Assembly: GCA_002408445.1 (NCBI GenBank)
Contig: DHSK01000123.1
Span: 1-16,604 of the forward strand
Length of the DNA stretch: 16,604 nucleotides
Direction: 5' to 3'
Source: Syntrophomonas sp. UBA5288
GTDB lineage: Bacteria > Bacillota > Syntrophomonadia > Syntrophomonadales > Syntrophomonadaceae
A program made the translations under genes and the position numbers. How positions within the stretch are numbered: position 1 is the stretch's first letter; every line of letters starts with the position of its first letter. The notes under the pieces are model-generated. The model did no database searches, had not been told where the DNA came from, and saw nothing but the letters and a program-made list of their open reading frames with translations. Shown here piece after piece: positions 1 through 5,456 of the stretch.

Positions 1-87
1 ATCAGGTAGACAGCTACATTCCGCTGCCGGAAAGACCGACCGACAAACCGTTCCTGATGCCGATCGAAGACGTATTCACCATAACCG
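1..87 (+). repeat. Direct repeat shared by the two tuf genes, left copy
   Basis: These 87 bases match 16518-16604 in the same orientation with only two mismatches, at positions 22 and 24 (CCG CTG here, CAG TTG there). The repeat is simply the part of tuf seen in both copies. The homology presumably continues beyond both window edges. Confidence 0.95.
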
Positions 88-608
88 GTAGAGGCACGGT
101 AACAACCGGCAGAGTAGAAAGAGGCCAGGTAAAAGTCGGAGACGAAGTAGAAATAATCGGCTTAAGAGAACAGACCAGAAAGACGGTATGCACGGGCGTA
201 GAAATGTTCAGAAAACTGCTGGACTATGCCGAAGCAGGAGACAACATCGGAACCCTGTTAAGAGGCGTAGACCGTAAAGAAGTAGAAAGAGGAATGGTAT
301 TAGCGAAACCGGGCAGCATCAAACCTTTGACCAAATTCAAAGGGGAAGTATACGTCTTAACCAAAGAAGAAGGCGGAAGACACACCCCGTTCTTCGGTGG
401 ATACAGACCTCAGTTCTACTTCCGTACAACTGACGTAACCGGAGTACTGCAACTGCCGGAAGGAGTAGAAATGGTAATGCCTGGTGACAACGTAACCATG
501 GAAATCGACCTGATAACCCCGATAGCCATCGAAGAAGGCTTAAGATTCGCCATCAGAGAAGGCGGAAGAACAGTTGGTTCCGGTGTTGTTACAGGTATTC
601 TGGAATAG
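1..608 (+). CDS. tuf: Elongation factor Tu, copy 1 (5' part missing, C-terminal half present)
   Basis: EF-Tu is the cytoplasmic GTPase that carries aminoacyl-tRNA to the ribosome. The frame is open from base 3 at the left edge and gives 201 residues ending in GSGVVTGILE, then a TAG stop. Visible parts are the end of the G domain (PERPTDKPFLMPIEDVF), domain 2 (GRGTVTTGRVERG) and domain 3 (GGRHTPFFGGYRPQFYFR). The GTP-binding motifs lie outside the window, so about half of a family-typical protein of roughly 400 residues is seen. An internal ATG at 57 is not the true start. Codon use is strongly biased: 17 of 22 valines are GTA, and the only three GTT codons lie in the last dozen codons. A near-identical stretch appears in the second tuf at the right edge. 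A hairpin terminator candidate follows 19 bases after the stop. Confidence 0.97.
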   Translation, partial: QVDSYIPLPERPTDKPFLMPIEDVFTITGRGTVTTGRVERGQVKVGDEVEIIGLREQTRKTVCTGVEMFRKLLDYAEAGDNIGTLLRGVDRKEVERGMVLAKPGSIKPLTKFKGEVYVLTKEEGGRHTPFFGGYRPQFYFRTTDVTGVLQLPEGVEMVMPGDNVTMEIDLITPIAIEEGLRFAIREGGRTVGSGVVTGILE

Positions 609-627
609 ATATCCAGCCAGGTTATAC

Positions 628-654
628 ATAGCAGGGAACTTGGTTCCCTGCTAT
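628..654 (+). terminator. Hairpin terminator candidate after tuf copy 1
   Basis: A perfect 12-bp stem (628-639 with 643-654, arm ATAGCAGGGAAC) closes on a 3-base TTG loop 19 bases after the tuf stop. The following sequence (TTGACTCT) is only partly T-rich, so termination could be weak or factor-assisted. Its position between tuf and a new promoter supports the call. Confidence 0.65.
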
Positions 655-664
655 TTGACTCTCT

Positions 665-745
665 GTTAAAAGAACATAAACATTTTAACCTTAAGGGGAG
701 AATTCAGCGTATTGCTTCCAGAGTAATACAGTTAAACCATTCTCC
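665..745. repeat. Cluster of inverted repeats upstream of the rpmG promoter
   Basis: The 210-base gap 609-818 holds no gene or tRNA that I can recognise. Besides the terminator and promoter it contains GTTAAAA (665-671) facing TTTTAAC (683-689). It also contains GGAGAAT (697-703) facing ATTCTCC (739-745), which encloses GTATT (709-713) facing AATAC (725-729). The last repeat ends six bases before the -35 box. The role is unknown; an operator or chance AT-rich symmetry are both possible. Confidence 0.35.
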
Positions 746-751
746 TTATTA

Positions 752-781
752 TTGACAGCAACCGGTCCATTGTGATAGAGT
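752..781 (+). promoter_or_regulatory. Sigma-A type promoter for rpmG-secE-nusG-rplK-rplA
   Basis: A perfect -35 box TTGACA (752-757) is followed after 18 bases by TAGAGT (776-781), a 4 of 6 match to the -10 consensus. It lies about 38 bases before the rpmG start and downstream of the tuf terminator candidate. The -10 assignment is less certain than the -35. Confidence 0.6.
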
Positions 782-818
782 AATCTAGGATTTTTGTGCA
801 CAGGATGGAGGTGTCATC

Positions 819-968
819 GTGAGAGTAGGAGTCACACTTGCATGTACGGAATGCAAACAACGCAATTATTCAACTACCAAAGATAAAAAGAAAAATACTG
901 AGAAGATTGAACTCAGGAAATATTGTAAATTCTGCAATGCGCATACTCTACACCGGGAGATTAAGTAA
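819..968 (+). CDS. rpmG: 50S ribosomal protein L33, zinc-binding form
   Basis: A 49-residue protein of the large ribosomal subunit, starting MRVGVTLACTEC. Its four cysteines form two CxxC pairs (C9/C12 and C36/C39), the zinc-ribbon (C+) form of L33. The start is GTG, chosen because GGAGG at 807-811 sits 7 bases upstream and the protein begins as L33 proteins do. Length matches the family. It is the first gene of the rpmG-secE-nusG unit, with the secE start 20 bases after its stop. In several Firmicutes a tRNA-Trp gene lies near here; none is present in this interval. Confidence 0.95.
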   Translation: MRVGVTLACTECKQRNYSTTKDKKKNTEKIELRKYCKFCNAHTLHREIK

Positions 969-988
969 GTTCAGGGATGTGAATAATA

Positions 989-1231
989 TTGGCTAAGAAT
1001 AATCCACCTGCCAAAGAAAAAGTTACTCTGAAAATGAGGTGGGATGCCACCAGACAATATTTTACCAGTTCATACCGGGAACTTAAAAAAGTTCACTGGC
1101 CTAACCGGCAGCAACTCATTGCCTATACCGGGGTAGTACTATTTTCGGTATTGCTGATGTCAGGACTGTTATGGTTATTTGATACCGGCCTGTCATTTGT
1201 GCTGGAAAAACTGTTTGATGCCTTTGCGTAA
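989..1231 (+). CDS. secE: Preprotein translocase subunit SecE
   Basis: SecE is the small subunit of the SecYEG channel in the cytoplasmic membrane and clamps the SecY halves. This is the short single-span form (80 residues). It has a basic amphipathic stretch with the family motif YRELKKVHWPNRQQ (about residues 29-42), then one hydrophobic helix (about 43-64) and a short tail. The start is TTG at 989. Upstream ATG and GTG triplets at 977-981 run into stops or are out of frame, and a weak GGGATG-like SD lies at 974-979. The stop is two bases from the apparent nusG ATG, so the two genes are probably translationally coupled. Poor start codon and weak SD suggest modest translation. Confidence 0.93.
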   Translation: MAKNNPPAKEKVTLKMRWDATRQYFTSSYRELKKVHWPNRQQLIAYTGVVLFSVLLMSGLLWLFDTGLSFVLEKLFDAFA

Positions 1232-1233
1232 TC

Positions 1234-1860
1234 ATGGAGGAGGTGGTTCCAATTAGCACCAAAGAACAATTGGAACAAGGAAACATAGAAGAAAATAGTG
1301 CCGACCTGAACAAGGAAGAATTCGACTTTACTCACCAGGGTGAATGGTATGTTGTACATACCTATTCCGGCTATGAAAACAAAATTAAAGTAGACTTGGC
1401 CAAACGAGTTGAATCCATGAATATGCAGGACAAGATATTCGATGTTATAATTCCGGAAGAACAGGAAATCGAATTCAAAGGCGGCAAACGAAAGGTCACC
1501 AACAAAAGGGTATTTCCCGGATATGTTATTGTTAACATGATCATGTCCGAAGACTCCTGGTATGTAGTGAGACACACGCCTGGTGTTACCGGTTTCGTAG
1601 GCAGCGGAGGCAAGCCTATCCCCCTTCAGCCCCACGAAGTTGAAAAAATATTTAAACAGATGGGTCTGATTGAGAGCAAACCTAAACTGATAGATATTGA
1701 AATAGGTGAAAACATCAGAGTAAGAAGCGGCCCCTTCGAGAACTTCGAAGGAGTAGTAAGAGAATTACTGCTGGACCGTGGAAAAATACGGGTTAATATT
1801 TCCATGTTCGGCAGGGAAACCCCTGTAGAACTGGATTATGAGCAAATAGACAAAATATAA
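1234..1860 (+). CDS. nusG: Transcription termination/antitermination factor NusG
   Basis: NusG binds RNA polymerase and modulates pausing, termination and coupling to translation. The NGN domain begins at GEWYVVHTYSGYENK (about residue 36) and includes KRVFPGYV and WYVVRHTPGVTGFVG. The C-terminal KOW domain contains RSGPFENFEG and ends PVELDYEQIDKI. From the ATG at 1234 it has 208 residues, with an acidic N-terminal extension of about 36 residues compared with NusG proteins that begin just before WYVVHTY. The start is uncertain. The ATG has no upstream SD, and a near-perfect SD (GGAGGTG, 1239-1245) lies inside the first codons and points to an in-frame ATT at 1252. The ATG could still be reached by coupling to secE, whose stop is two bases away. 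Confidence 0.95.
   Translation: MEEVVPISTKEQLEQGNIEENSADLNKEEFDFTHQGEWYVVHTYSGYENKIKVDLAKRVESMNMQDKIFDVIIPEEQEIEFKGGKRKVTNKRVFPGYVIVNMIMSEDSWYVVRHTPGVTGFVGSGGKPIPLQPHEVEKIFKQMGLIESKPKLIDIEIGENIRVRSGPFENFEGVVRELLLDRGKIRVNISMFGRETPVELDYEQIDKI
1239..1245 (+). promoter_or_regulatory. Strong SD site inside the annotated nusG start region
   Basis: GGAGGTG at 1239-1245 is 8 bases (GGAGG end to start) from the ATT at 1252-1254. That spacing matches the 7-8 bases seen at rpmG, rplK and the L7Ae-like gene here. It lies downstream of the ATG at 1234, so it cannot serve that codon. It suggests initiation at ATT, or at an as yet unrecognised site. Confidence 0.5.
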
Positions 1861-1872
1861 GGAGGTGTAATC

Positions 1873-2298
1873 ATGGCAAAAAAGGTACTGGGCAAAGTAT
1901 CTCTGCAGATAGCAGCAGGCAAAGCTACACCAGCCCCTCCGGTAGGACCTGCTTTAGGTCAGTATGGTGTTAATATCATGGGATTCTGTAAAGAATATAA
2001 CGCCAAGACTGCCAATCAAGCCGGCTTTATAGTTCCGGTAGAAATTACAGTTTTCGACGACAGATCTTTTACTTTTATAGTAAAATCACCCCCTGCTTCC
2101 GATCTGCTGAAAAAGGCAGCCAGCGTAGACAAGGGTTCTGGCGAACCTAATAAAAAGAAAGTCGGTAAAGTTACCCGGGATAAAGTTCGGGAAATAGCCG
2201 AGACTAAAAAAGCGGATCTCAATGCAGCCGACATCGATGCCGCTATGCGGATGATTGAAGGCACCGCCCGCAGCATGGGTCTGGAGATAGTCGATTAG
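1873..2298 (+). CDS. rplK: 50S ribosomal protein L11
   Basis: L11 forms the GTPase-associated centre on 23S rRNA and contacts EF-G and, in organisms that have it, RelA. At 141 residues the length is typical. The N-terminal domain contains PAPPVGPALGQYGVNIMGFC (about residues 20-39), the proline-rich helix where thiostrepton acts in the family. The C-terminal RNA-binding domain includes GSGEPNKKKVGKVTRDKV and ends ARSMGLEIVD. The ATG has a strong SD (GGAGGTG at 1861-1867) directly after the nusG stop, 12 bases between the genes. It is followed by a 69-base gap holding a probable L1-binding site before rplA. Confidence 0.98.
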   Translation: MAKKVLGKVSLQIAAGKATPAPPVGPALGQYGVNIMGFCKEYNAKTANQAGFIVPVEITVFDDRSFTFIVKSPPASDLLKKAASVDKGSGEPNKKKVGKVTRDKVREIAETKKADLNAADIDAAMRMIEGTARSMGLEIVD

Positions 2299-2323
2299 TA
2301 ATATCGATAGCTTTTACAGCGTA

Positions 2324-2352
2324 GTGGGAGGATATATTTCCGCCATAACCAC
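2324..2352 (+). promoter_or_regulatory. Probable L1 autoregulatory mRNA site upstream of rplA
   Basis: In the rplK-rplA gap, GTGG (2324-2327) pairs with CCAC (2349-2352) and GGA (2330-2332) with TCC (2339-2341). This leaves an asymmetric internal loop containing GCCATAA on the 3' side. It ends just before the rplA SD (GAGGAGG, 2353-2359). An L1 site of this kind, mimicking the 23S rRNA site, is known in rplK-rplA mRNAs of bacteria. Binding by L1 would mask the SD. The structure is seen in the sequence; the binding is inferred. Confidence 0.6.
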
Positions 2353-2367
2353 GAGGAGGTTTAATTA

Positions 2368-3069
2368 ATGAAAAAAGGCAAAAAATATCAGGACGCCATG
2401 AAAAAGTATGACCGCAATAAGTTGTACGATCCCGCCGAAGCATTGCAGCTGGTGAAAGACATGGCCAGTGCCAAATTCGATGAAACAGTTGAAATCCATA
2501 TTAAACTGGGAATTGATCCCCGTCACGCCGACCAGCAGGTCAGAGGAACTGTCAGCCTGCCCAATGGCACCGGCAAAACCCGTCGCGTTTTAGTCTTTGC
2601 CAAAGGTGACAAAGCTAAAGAAGCCGAAAATGCAGGTGCTGATTATGTAGGCGCCGAAGAAATCGCTGAAAAAATTCAGGGAGGCTGGTTTGATTTTGAT
2701 GTAGCCGTAGCCACTCCCGATATGATGTCAGTTGTAGGTAGATTGGGAAAAATATTAGGCCCCCGCGGACTTATGCCCAACCCCAAAGCCGGAACCGTAA
2801 CCTTTGATATTGAACGCACCATCAAAGAACTGAAAGCCGGAAGAATAGAATACCGGGTTGACAAGAGCGCCATCATCCATGTTCCCCTGGGGAAGGTTTC
2901 GTTTGAAGCAGAAAAATTAAACGAAAACCTCAATGCTTTTGCCGACGCCTTGATCAAAGCCAAACCGGCAGCAGCCAAGGGACAATATATGCGTTCAGTC
3001 AGTATTTGCTCCACCATGAGCCCGGGCATAAAAATAAACCCGCTTGTGTTAATGGCAGCAAACAGGTAA
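2368..3069 (+). CDS. rplA: 50S ribosomal protein L1
   Basis: L1 forms the mobile stalk beside the E site of the large subunit and commonly represses its own mRNA. The protein has 233 residues, family-typical. Landmarks are KKGKKYQDAMKKYD at the N terminus, the family segment TPDMMSVVGRLGKILGPRGL (about 116-135) and MPNPKAGTV, and the C-terminal STMSPGIKINP. The ATG has a clear SD (GAGGAGG at 2353-2359). The last 30 bases and the first few bases after the stop also contain a promoter-like pair (3044-3072) that could feed the rplJ leader. Confidence 0.98.
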   Translation: MKKGKKYQDAMKKYDRNKLYDPAEALQLVKDMASAKFDETVEIHIKLGIDPRHADQQVRGTVSLPNGTGKTRRVLVFAKGDKAKEAENAGADYVGAEEIAEKIQGGWFDFDVAVATPDMMSVVGRLGKILGPRGLMPNPKAGTVTFDIERTIKELKAGRIEYRVDKSAIIHVPLGKVSFEAEKLNENLNAFADALIKAKPAAAKGQYMRSVSICSTMSPGIKINPLVLMAANR

Positions 3070-3072
3070 AAT
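3044..3072 (+). promoter_or_regulatory. Candidate promoter for the L10 leader, rplJ and rplL
   Basis: TTGTGT (3044-3049) and TAAAAT (3067-3072) are separated by 17 bases at the end of rplA. The -10 matches 5 of 6 consensus bases and the -35 only 3 of 6. A transcript from here would begin near 3079, just ahead of the L10-leader core. Confidence 0.4.
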
Positions 3073-3099
3073 AAACTGAAATTACAATTGAAAAATACT

Positions 3100-3240
3100 A
3101 ACTGTAGACAGCCGGCGGCGTCAAGCCTTAAAGAACTACCGTTCACCTGCCGAGGTTACTGAGATATCAAAACTGTAAGCTACTAAAGCTATAAGCAGTG
3201 ATGAACCCTCTGCAGCCTCGTCTGCAGAGGGTTATTTGAT
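3100..3240 (+). promoter_or_regulatory. Ribosomal protein L10 leader with terminator-like hairpin
   Basis: The 264-base rplA-rplJ gap carries ACTGTAGACAGCCGG (3100-3114) and CACCTGCCGAGGTTACTGAG (3144-3163), segments I recognise as typical of the Firmicutes L10 leader. Downstream is a perfect 12-bp hairpin (3204-3215 with 3222-3233, loop CCTCGT) followed by ATTTGATTT, an attenuator or terminator form. In the known system L10(L12)4 binds the leader and represses rplJL. The rest of the gap (3241-3319) shows nothing I can name before the rplJ SD. Confidence 0.75.
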
Positions 3241-3333
3241 TTCTGAAGAAGTAATAACCAAGGGTCATGGAGCAGGCAGGACCAAGCCGACACTTACCAA
3301 AAAAAATAAAATCCCAGAAGGGGGTGAAAATGA

Positions 3334-3855
3334 ATGCCAGATATTCAAGCCAAAGAGCAGGTAGTAAAAGTAATCGAGCAAAAGATTAACGATGCATCTC
3401 TGATAGTATTTAGTGACTACAGAGGTCTTAATGTGGAAGAGGTAACCGAGCTCAGAGACAAACTGCGGGTTCCCGGGGTAGAATTTAAAGTACTTAAAAA
3501 CACCATGATGAGATTTGCTCTCAAAAACGCCGGCTACGAAGAAGTAGCTAACCAGGTGGAAGGGCCCAACGCTGTTCTATTCAGTAATGAAGATGTAGTT
3601 GGTCCCGCCAAGACCATATTTGAATTCGTTCGCCAGCATCCTGATTTGGAAGTCAAATTTGGTTTATTGGAAGGTCAGACCGTATCCCCTGATAAAATCA
3701 AGGCATTGGCTGACTTGCCGCCGCGTGAAGTACTGGTGGCTCAGGTACTGGGTACCCTGCAGGCGCCTATTACCGGCTTCGTACGCGTACTGAATGCCAA
3801 CCTCACCGGGCTGGTAAGAGCTCTGGACCAGATAAAAGAGCAAAAAGCCAGCTAA
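3334..3855 (+). CDS. rplJ: 50S ribosomal protein L10
   Basis: L10 anchors the L7/L12 dimers to the ribosomal stalk and, with them, represses its own mRNA. The 173 residues are typical. The RNA-binding N-terminal domain has the family pattern SLIVFSDYRGLNVEEVTELR (about 23-42) and KVLKNTMMRFAL, and the C-terminal helix (VRALDQIKEQKAS) is the L12-binding tail. The ATG at 3334 is preceded by GGGGGTG at 3320-3326. A second ATG at 3330 is out of frame and opens only about 20 codons. The 126-base gap to rplL contains a TATAAT box. Confidence 0.97.
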   Translation: MPDIQAKEQVVKVIEQKINDASLIVFSDYRGLNVEEVTELRDKLRVPGVEFKVLKNTMMRFALKNAGYEEVANQVEGPNAVLFSNEDVVGPAKTIFEFVRQHPDLEVKFGLLEGQTVSPDKIKALADLPPREVLVAQVLGTLQAPITGFVRVLNANLTGLVRALDQIKEQKAS

Positions 3856-3938
3856 AACAGAAGTCGGAAGCCGGAGGTCAGAAATATTGATTTTGGCCAT
3901 AGGCTATGATCTAAAAGTAAAATCACTATTTAAAATAC

Positions 3939-3944
3939 TATAAT
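3939..3944 (+). promoter_or_regulatory. Possible extra promoter (-10 TATAAT) upstream of rplL
   Basis: A perfect TATAAT lies 38 bases before the rplL ATG. The base run 17 upstream (AGTAAA, about 3916-3921) is a poor -35, so promoter strength is doubtful. An extra start would suit the higher stoichiometry of L7/L12 compared with L10. Confidence 0.35.
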
Positions 3945-3981
3945 CGTGCGCAATAGCGTTATTAAAGGGAGGTAAATATTA

Positions 3982-4359
3982 ATGAGTAAAGTACAGGAAG
4001 TTATCGATATCGTTAAAGAATTAACCGTTCTGGAGTTATCCGAACTGGTAAAAGCACTGGAAGAAGAATTTGGTGTCAGCGCTGCCGCTCCGGTAGCAGT
4101 TGCTGCAGCTCCTGCCGCTGGTGCAGCTGCAGAAGCGCAGGAAGAACAGACTGAATTTGATGTAATCCTGGCCACTATTGGCGACAAGAAAATCAATGTA
4201 ATCAAAGTTGTAAGAGAATTAACCGGCCTGGGCTTAAAAGAAGCCAAAGCTCTGGTTGACGAAGCTCCCAACCCGATCAAAGAGAAAATCTCCAAAGAAG
4301 AAGCCAACGAAATCAAAGCTAAAATTGAAGAAGCCGGCGGAACTGTCGAAATCAAATAG
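3982..4359 (+). CDS. rplL: 50S ribosomal protein L7/L12
   Basis: L7/L12 is the multicopy acidic stalk protein that recruits and stimulates the translational GTPases. The 125 residues include an N-terminal dimerisation and L10-binding helix pair (about 1-32). An alanine-rich flexible hinge follows (about 33-55, AAPVAVAAAPAAGAAAEA), then the globular C-terminal domain with KINVIKVVRELTGLGLKEAK and the family ending EEAGGTVEIK. The ATG follows GGGAGG at 3967-3972. A strong intrinsic terminator begins about 48 bases after the stop, so it is the last gene of the rpmG-to-rplL unit. Confidence 0.98.
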   Translation: MSKVQEVIDIVKELTVLELSELVKALEEEFGVSAAAPVAVAAAPAAGAAAEAQEEQTEFDVILATIGDKKINVIKVVRELTGLGLKEAKALVDEAPNPIKEKISKEEANEIKAKIEEAGGTVEIK

Positions 4360-4406
4360 CACAAACCAACACCGGCCCATGATTCAAGTAAAAATCACGG
4401 CATAAC

Positions 4407-4457
4407 AAAAGCCCGCGCTTGAGACGTACCTCAGTACGCCCAAGCAGCGGGCTTTTT
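4407..4457 (+). terminator. Strong intrinsic terminator after rplL
   Basis: AAAAGCCCGC (4407-4416) pairs with GCGGGCTTTT (4447-4456). The stem continues with GCTTG (4417-4421) to CAAGC (4441-4445) past a bulged A, and is capped by CGTAC (4425-4429) with GTACG (4434-4438). A T-run ends the 3' arm (4453-4457). The A-run on the 5' side gives some opposite-strand capacity too. Confidence 0.9.
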
Positions 4458-4505
4458 AATACCCCAACCCGGCATAATTTATCTCTACAACAATGACCGA
4501 AAAGC

Positions 4506-4519
4506 AAATAGCGCTATTT
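4506..4519. repeat. 14-bp perfect palindrome between the rplL terminator and the next promoter
   Basis: AAATAGCGCTATTT reads the same on both strands and is followed by more T residues. It sits about 45 bases before the -35 of the following gene. It could be a protein-binding site or a weak secondary terminator. The rest of 4458-4560 is AT-rich with no gene visible. Confidence 0.35.
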
Positions 4520-4563
4520 TTTAGATATTTTGCAGAAAAATGTGTATACGGCGGCTTTAATAA

Positions 4564-4593
4564 TTGTGGACTAAAACATAATTTTGTTATAAT
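4564..4593 (+). promoter_or_regulatory. Promoter of the unknown membrane protein gene
   Basis: TTGTGG (4564-4569) and a perfect TATAAT (4588-4593) are 18 bases apart in an AT-rich setting, 34 bases before the first ATG of the following gene and after a strong terminator. This gene therefore probably has its own transcription start. Confidence 0.65.
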
Positions 4594-4627
4594 CTAAATT
4601 TGAGTTTAAATTTCAAACAGAAGGGAG

Positions 4628-5299
4628 ATGATGGTAATAGCTAAAACTAAATGGATTTTAATATTATTATTCTTCCTGATCTTAGTCACCGTACCGCAGG
4701 CAGCAGCAGCAAATACCGAATGGACCATACTGTGGAAAGACAACGACAATCTGATTGAAACCGTGCAAATAGAAAAACAAGCAGCAGCGCTAGAGCCGGA
4801 CGGATGGCAATCCATCCAAACATCGCAGGGTACCATGTACAAAAGGGATGTAAAAGGCTGGGAACAGTATGCGGAGCTGAGTGACCGTTTACCTGTTTCA
4901 ATCACAATCAATGATTACTTCCTATTTAAAAGCATTACTTTTAAAGGGCAGGATTTTAATCCCGAGGCGGTTAGCGTAGCAGGTCAGGCCGGGACCGGAC
5001 CGCTTGATTTGCGTTTAAGCGTACCGGGTCTTATAAAGTCCGGGTCGGCTGATGAAGTCAAAGACTTAACCGCAGTCTGGCACCTTAAGAATTTAAATGA
5101 ACTTAACACCCAGGGCACCATACTGGTAGTCAATACTTTTAATGGATTTATCCTGGGTATATACATTATAATATTGGGCATCTTGATTATCGGCATCGTA
5201 TATTTCAGCCGCATACGCAAAACCCACAAGTTGATTGAGAAGGAATATTCCCTGGAAAATCTAACCTTACCAACAGAGCAACCCGAAGAAAAAGAATAA
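4628..5299 (+). CDS. Unrecognised exported protein with C-terminal membrane anchor
   Basis: I do not recognise this 223-residue protein. It has a signal peptide (KTKWILILLFFLILVTVPQA, residues 6-25) with a likely cleavage in the AAAA-N stretch at 25-29, and an external domain of about 145 residues. One membrane span (about 173-193, rich in Ile, Leu and Gly) then leads to an RIRKTHK stop-transfer cluster and an acidic tail of about 28 residues. There are no cysteines or obvious catalytic motifs. The layout suggests a type I membrane protein. A link to the DUF3153/LppM-like group is a guess from architecture only. It lies between rplL and rpoB, where many Firmicutes have an RsmC-like methyltransferase, and has its own promoter. 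The SD (AAGGGAG, 4621-4627) abuts ATG 4628, so ATG 4631 or even ATA 4637 (giving M-AKTKW) could be the true start. No terminator precedes the rpoB promoter. Confidence 0.85.
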   Translation: MMVIAKTKWILILLFFLILVTVPQAAAANTEWTILWKDNDNLIETVQIEKQAAALEPDGWQSIQTSQGTMYKRDVKGWEQYAELSDRLPVSITINDYFLFKSITFKGQDFNPEAVSVAGQAGTGPLDLRLSVPGLIKSGSADEVKDLTAVWHLKNLNELNTQGTILVVNTFNGFILGIYIIILGILIIGIVYFSRIRKTHKLIEKEYSLENLTLPTEQPEEKE

Positions 5300-5324
5300 A
5301 AATTGCAAAAAGTTGTAAAAAATC

Positions 5325-5353
5325 TTGACTCCGTATATGGCTTATGATAATAT
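5325..5353 (+). promoter_or_regulatory. Promoter for rpoB-rpoC
   Basis: TTGACT (5325-5330) is followed by the AT-rich TATGATAATATT. TAATAT at 5348-5353 gives 17-base spacing, while GATAAT at 5346-5351 is a better -10 (5 of 6) with 15-base spacing. Either predicts a start near 5358-5361 and a leader of about 130 bases before rpoB. Confidence 0.65.
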
Positions 5354-5356
5354 TAA

Positions 5357-5380
5357 TACTTGCCATTCATAATGCAAGTA
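5357..5380 (+). promoter_or_regulatory. 5' hairpin at the start of the rpoB leader
   Basis: TACTTGC (5357-5363) pairs with GCAAGTA (5374-5380) and ATT (5365-5367) with AAT (5371-5373), with one bulged C. It lies at or next to the predicted transcription start, so it may act as a 5'-end stabilising stem. The function is not known. Confidence 0.45.
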
Positions 5381-5423
5381 TGGTAATTTTACATAGAAAA
5401 GGGTTGTGGTTTTAGGTTTTATT

Positions 5424-5456
5424 AAAAGCGAGGTTTTGTATTAGACCTTGCTTTTT
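5424..5456 (+). terminator. Attenuator-like hairpin in the rpoB leader
   Basis: AAAAGCGAGGT (5424-5434) pairs with ACCTTGCTTTT (5445-5455) through 11 pairs including one G-T. Two further pairs are possible inside (5435-5436 with 5443-5444), and the 3' arm runs into T residues (5452-5456). It lies between the rpoB promoter and the rpoB SD, so it could terminate part of the transcripts. An upstream repeat (GGTTTTATTAAAAGC, 5415-5429) overlaps the 5' arm and could form a competing fold. Confidence 0.5.

Noticed and set aside
609..818. tRNA gene between tuf and rpmG or near secE
   Set aside because: tRNA genes are common here in Firmicutes, but no cloverleaf-compatible sequence, T-loop motif or CCA-adjacent stem was found.
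1123..1635. Long open frame on the minus strand across secE and nusG
   Set aside because: It lies opposite strongly conserved coding sequence, has no SD and no family features. It is a shadow of nusG codon use, as are the other minus-strand frames.
3330..3390. Small upstream open frame overlapping the rplJ start (ATG 3330)
   Set aside because: Only about 20 codons, four bases from the SD and out of frame with rplJ. Probably chance.
3898..3908. CATAG-G-CTATG symmetry in the rplJ-rplL gap
   Set aside because: Arms of five bases with a one-base centre cannot form a hairpin, and such symmetries are frequent by chance.
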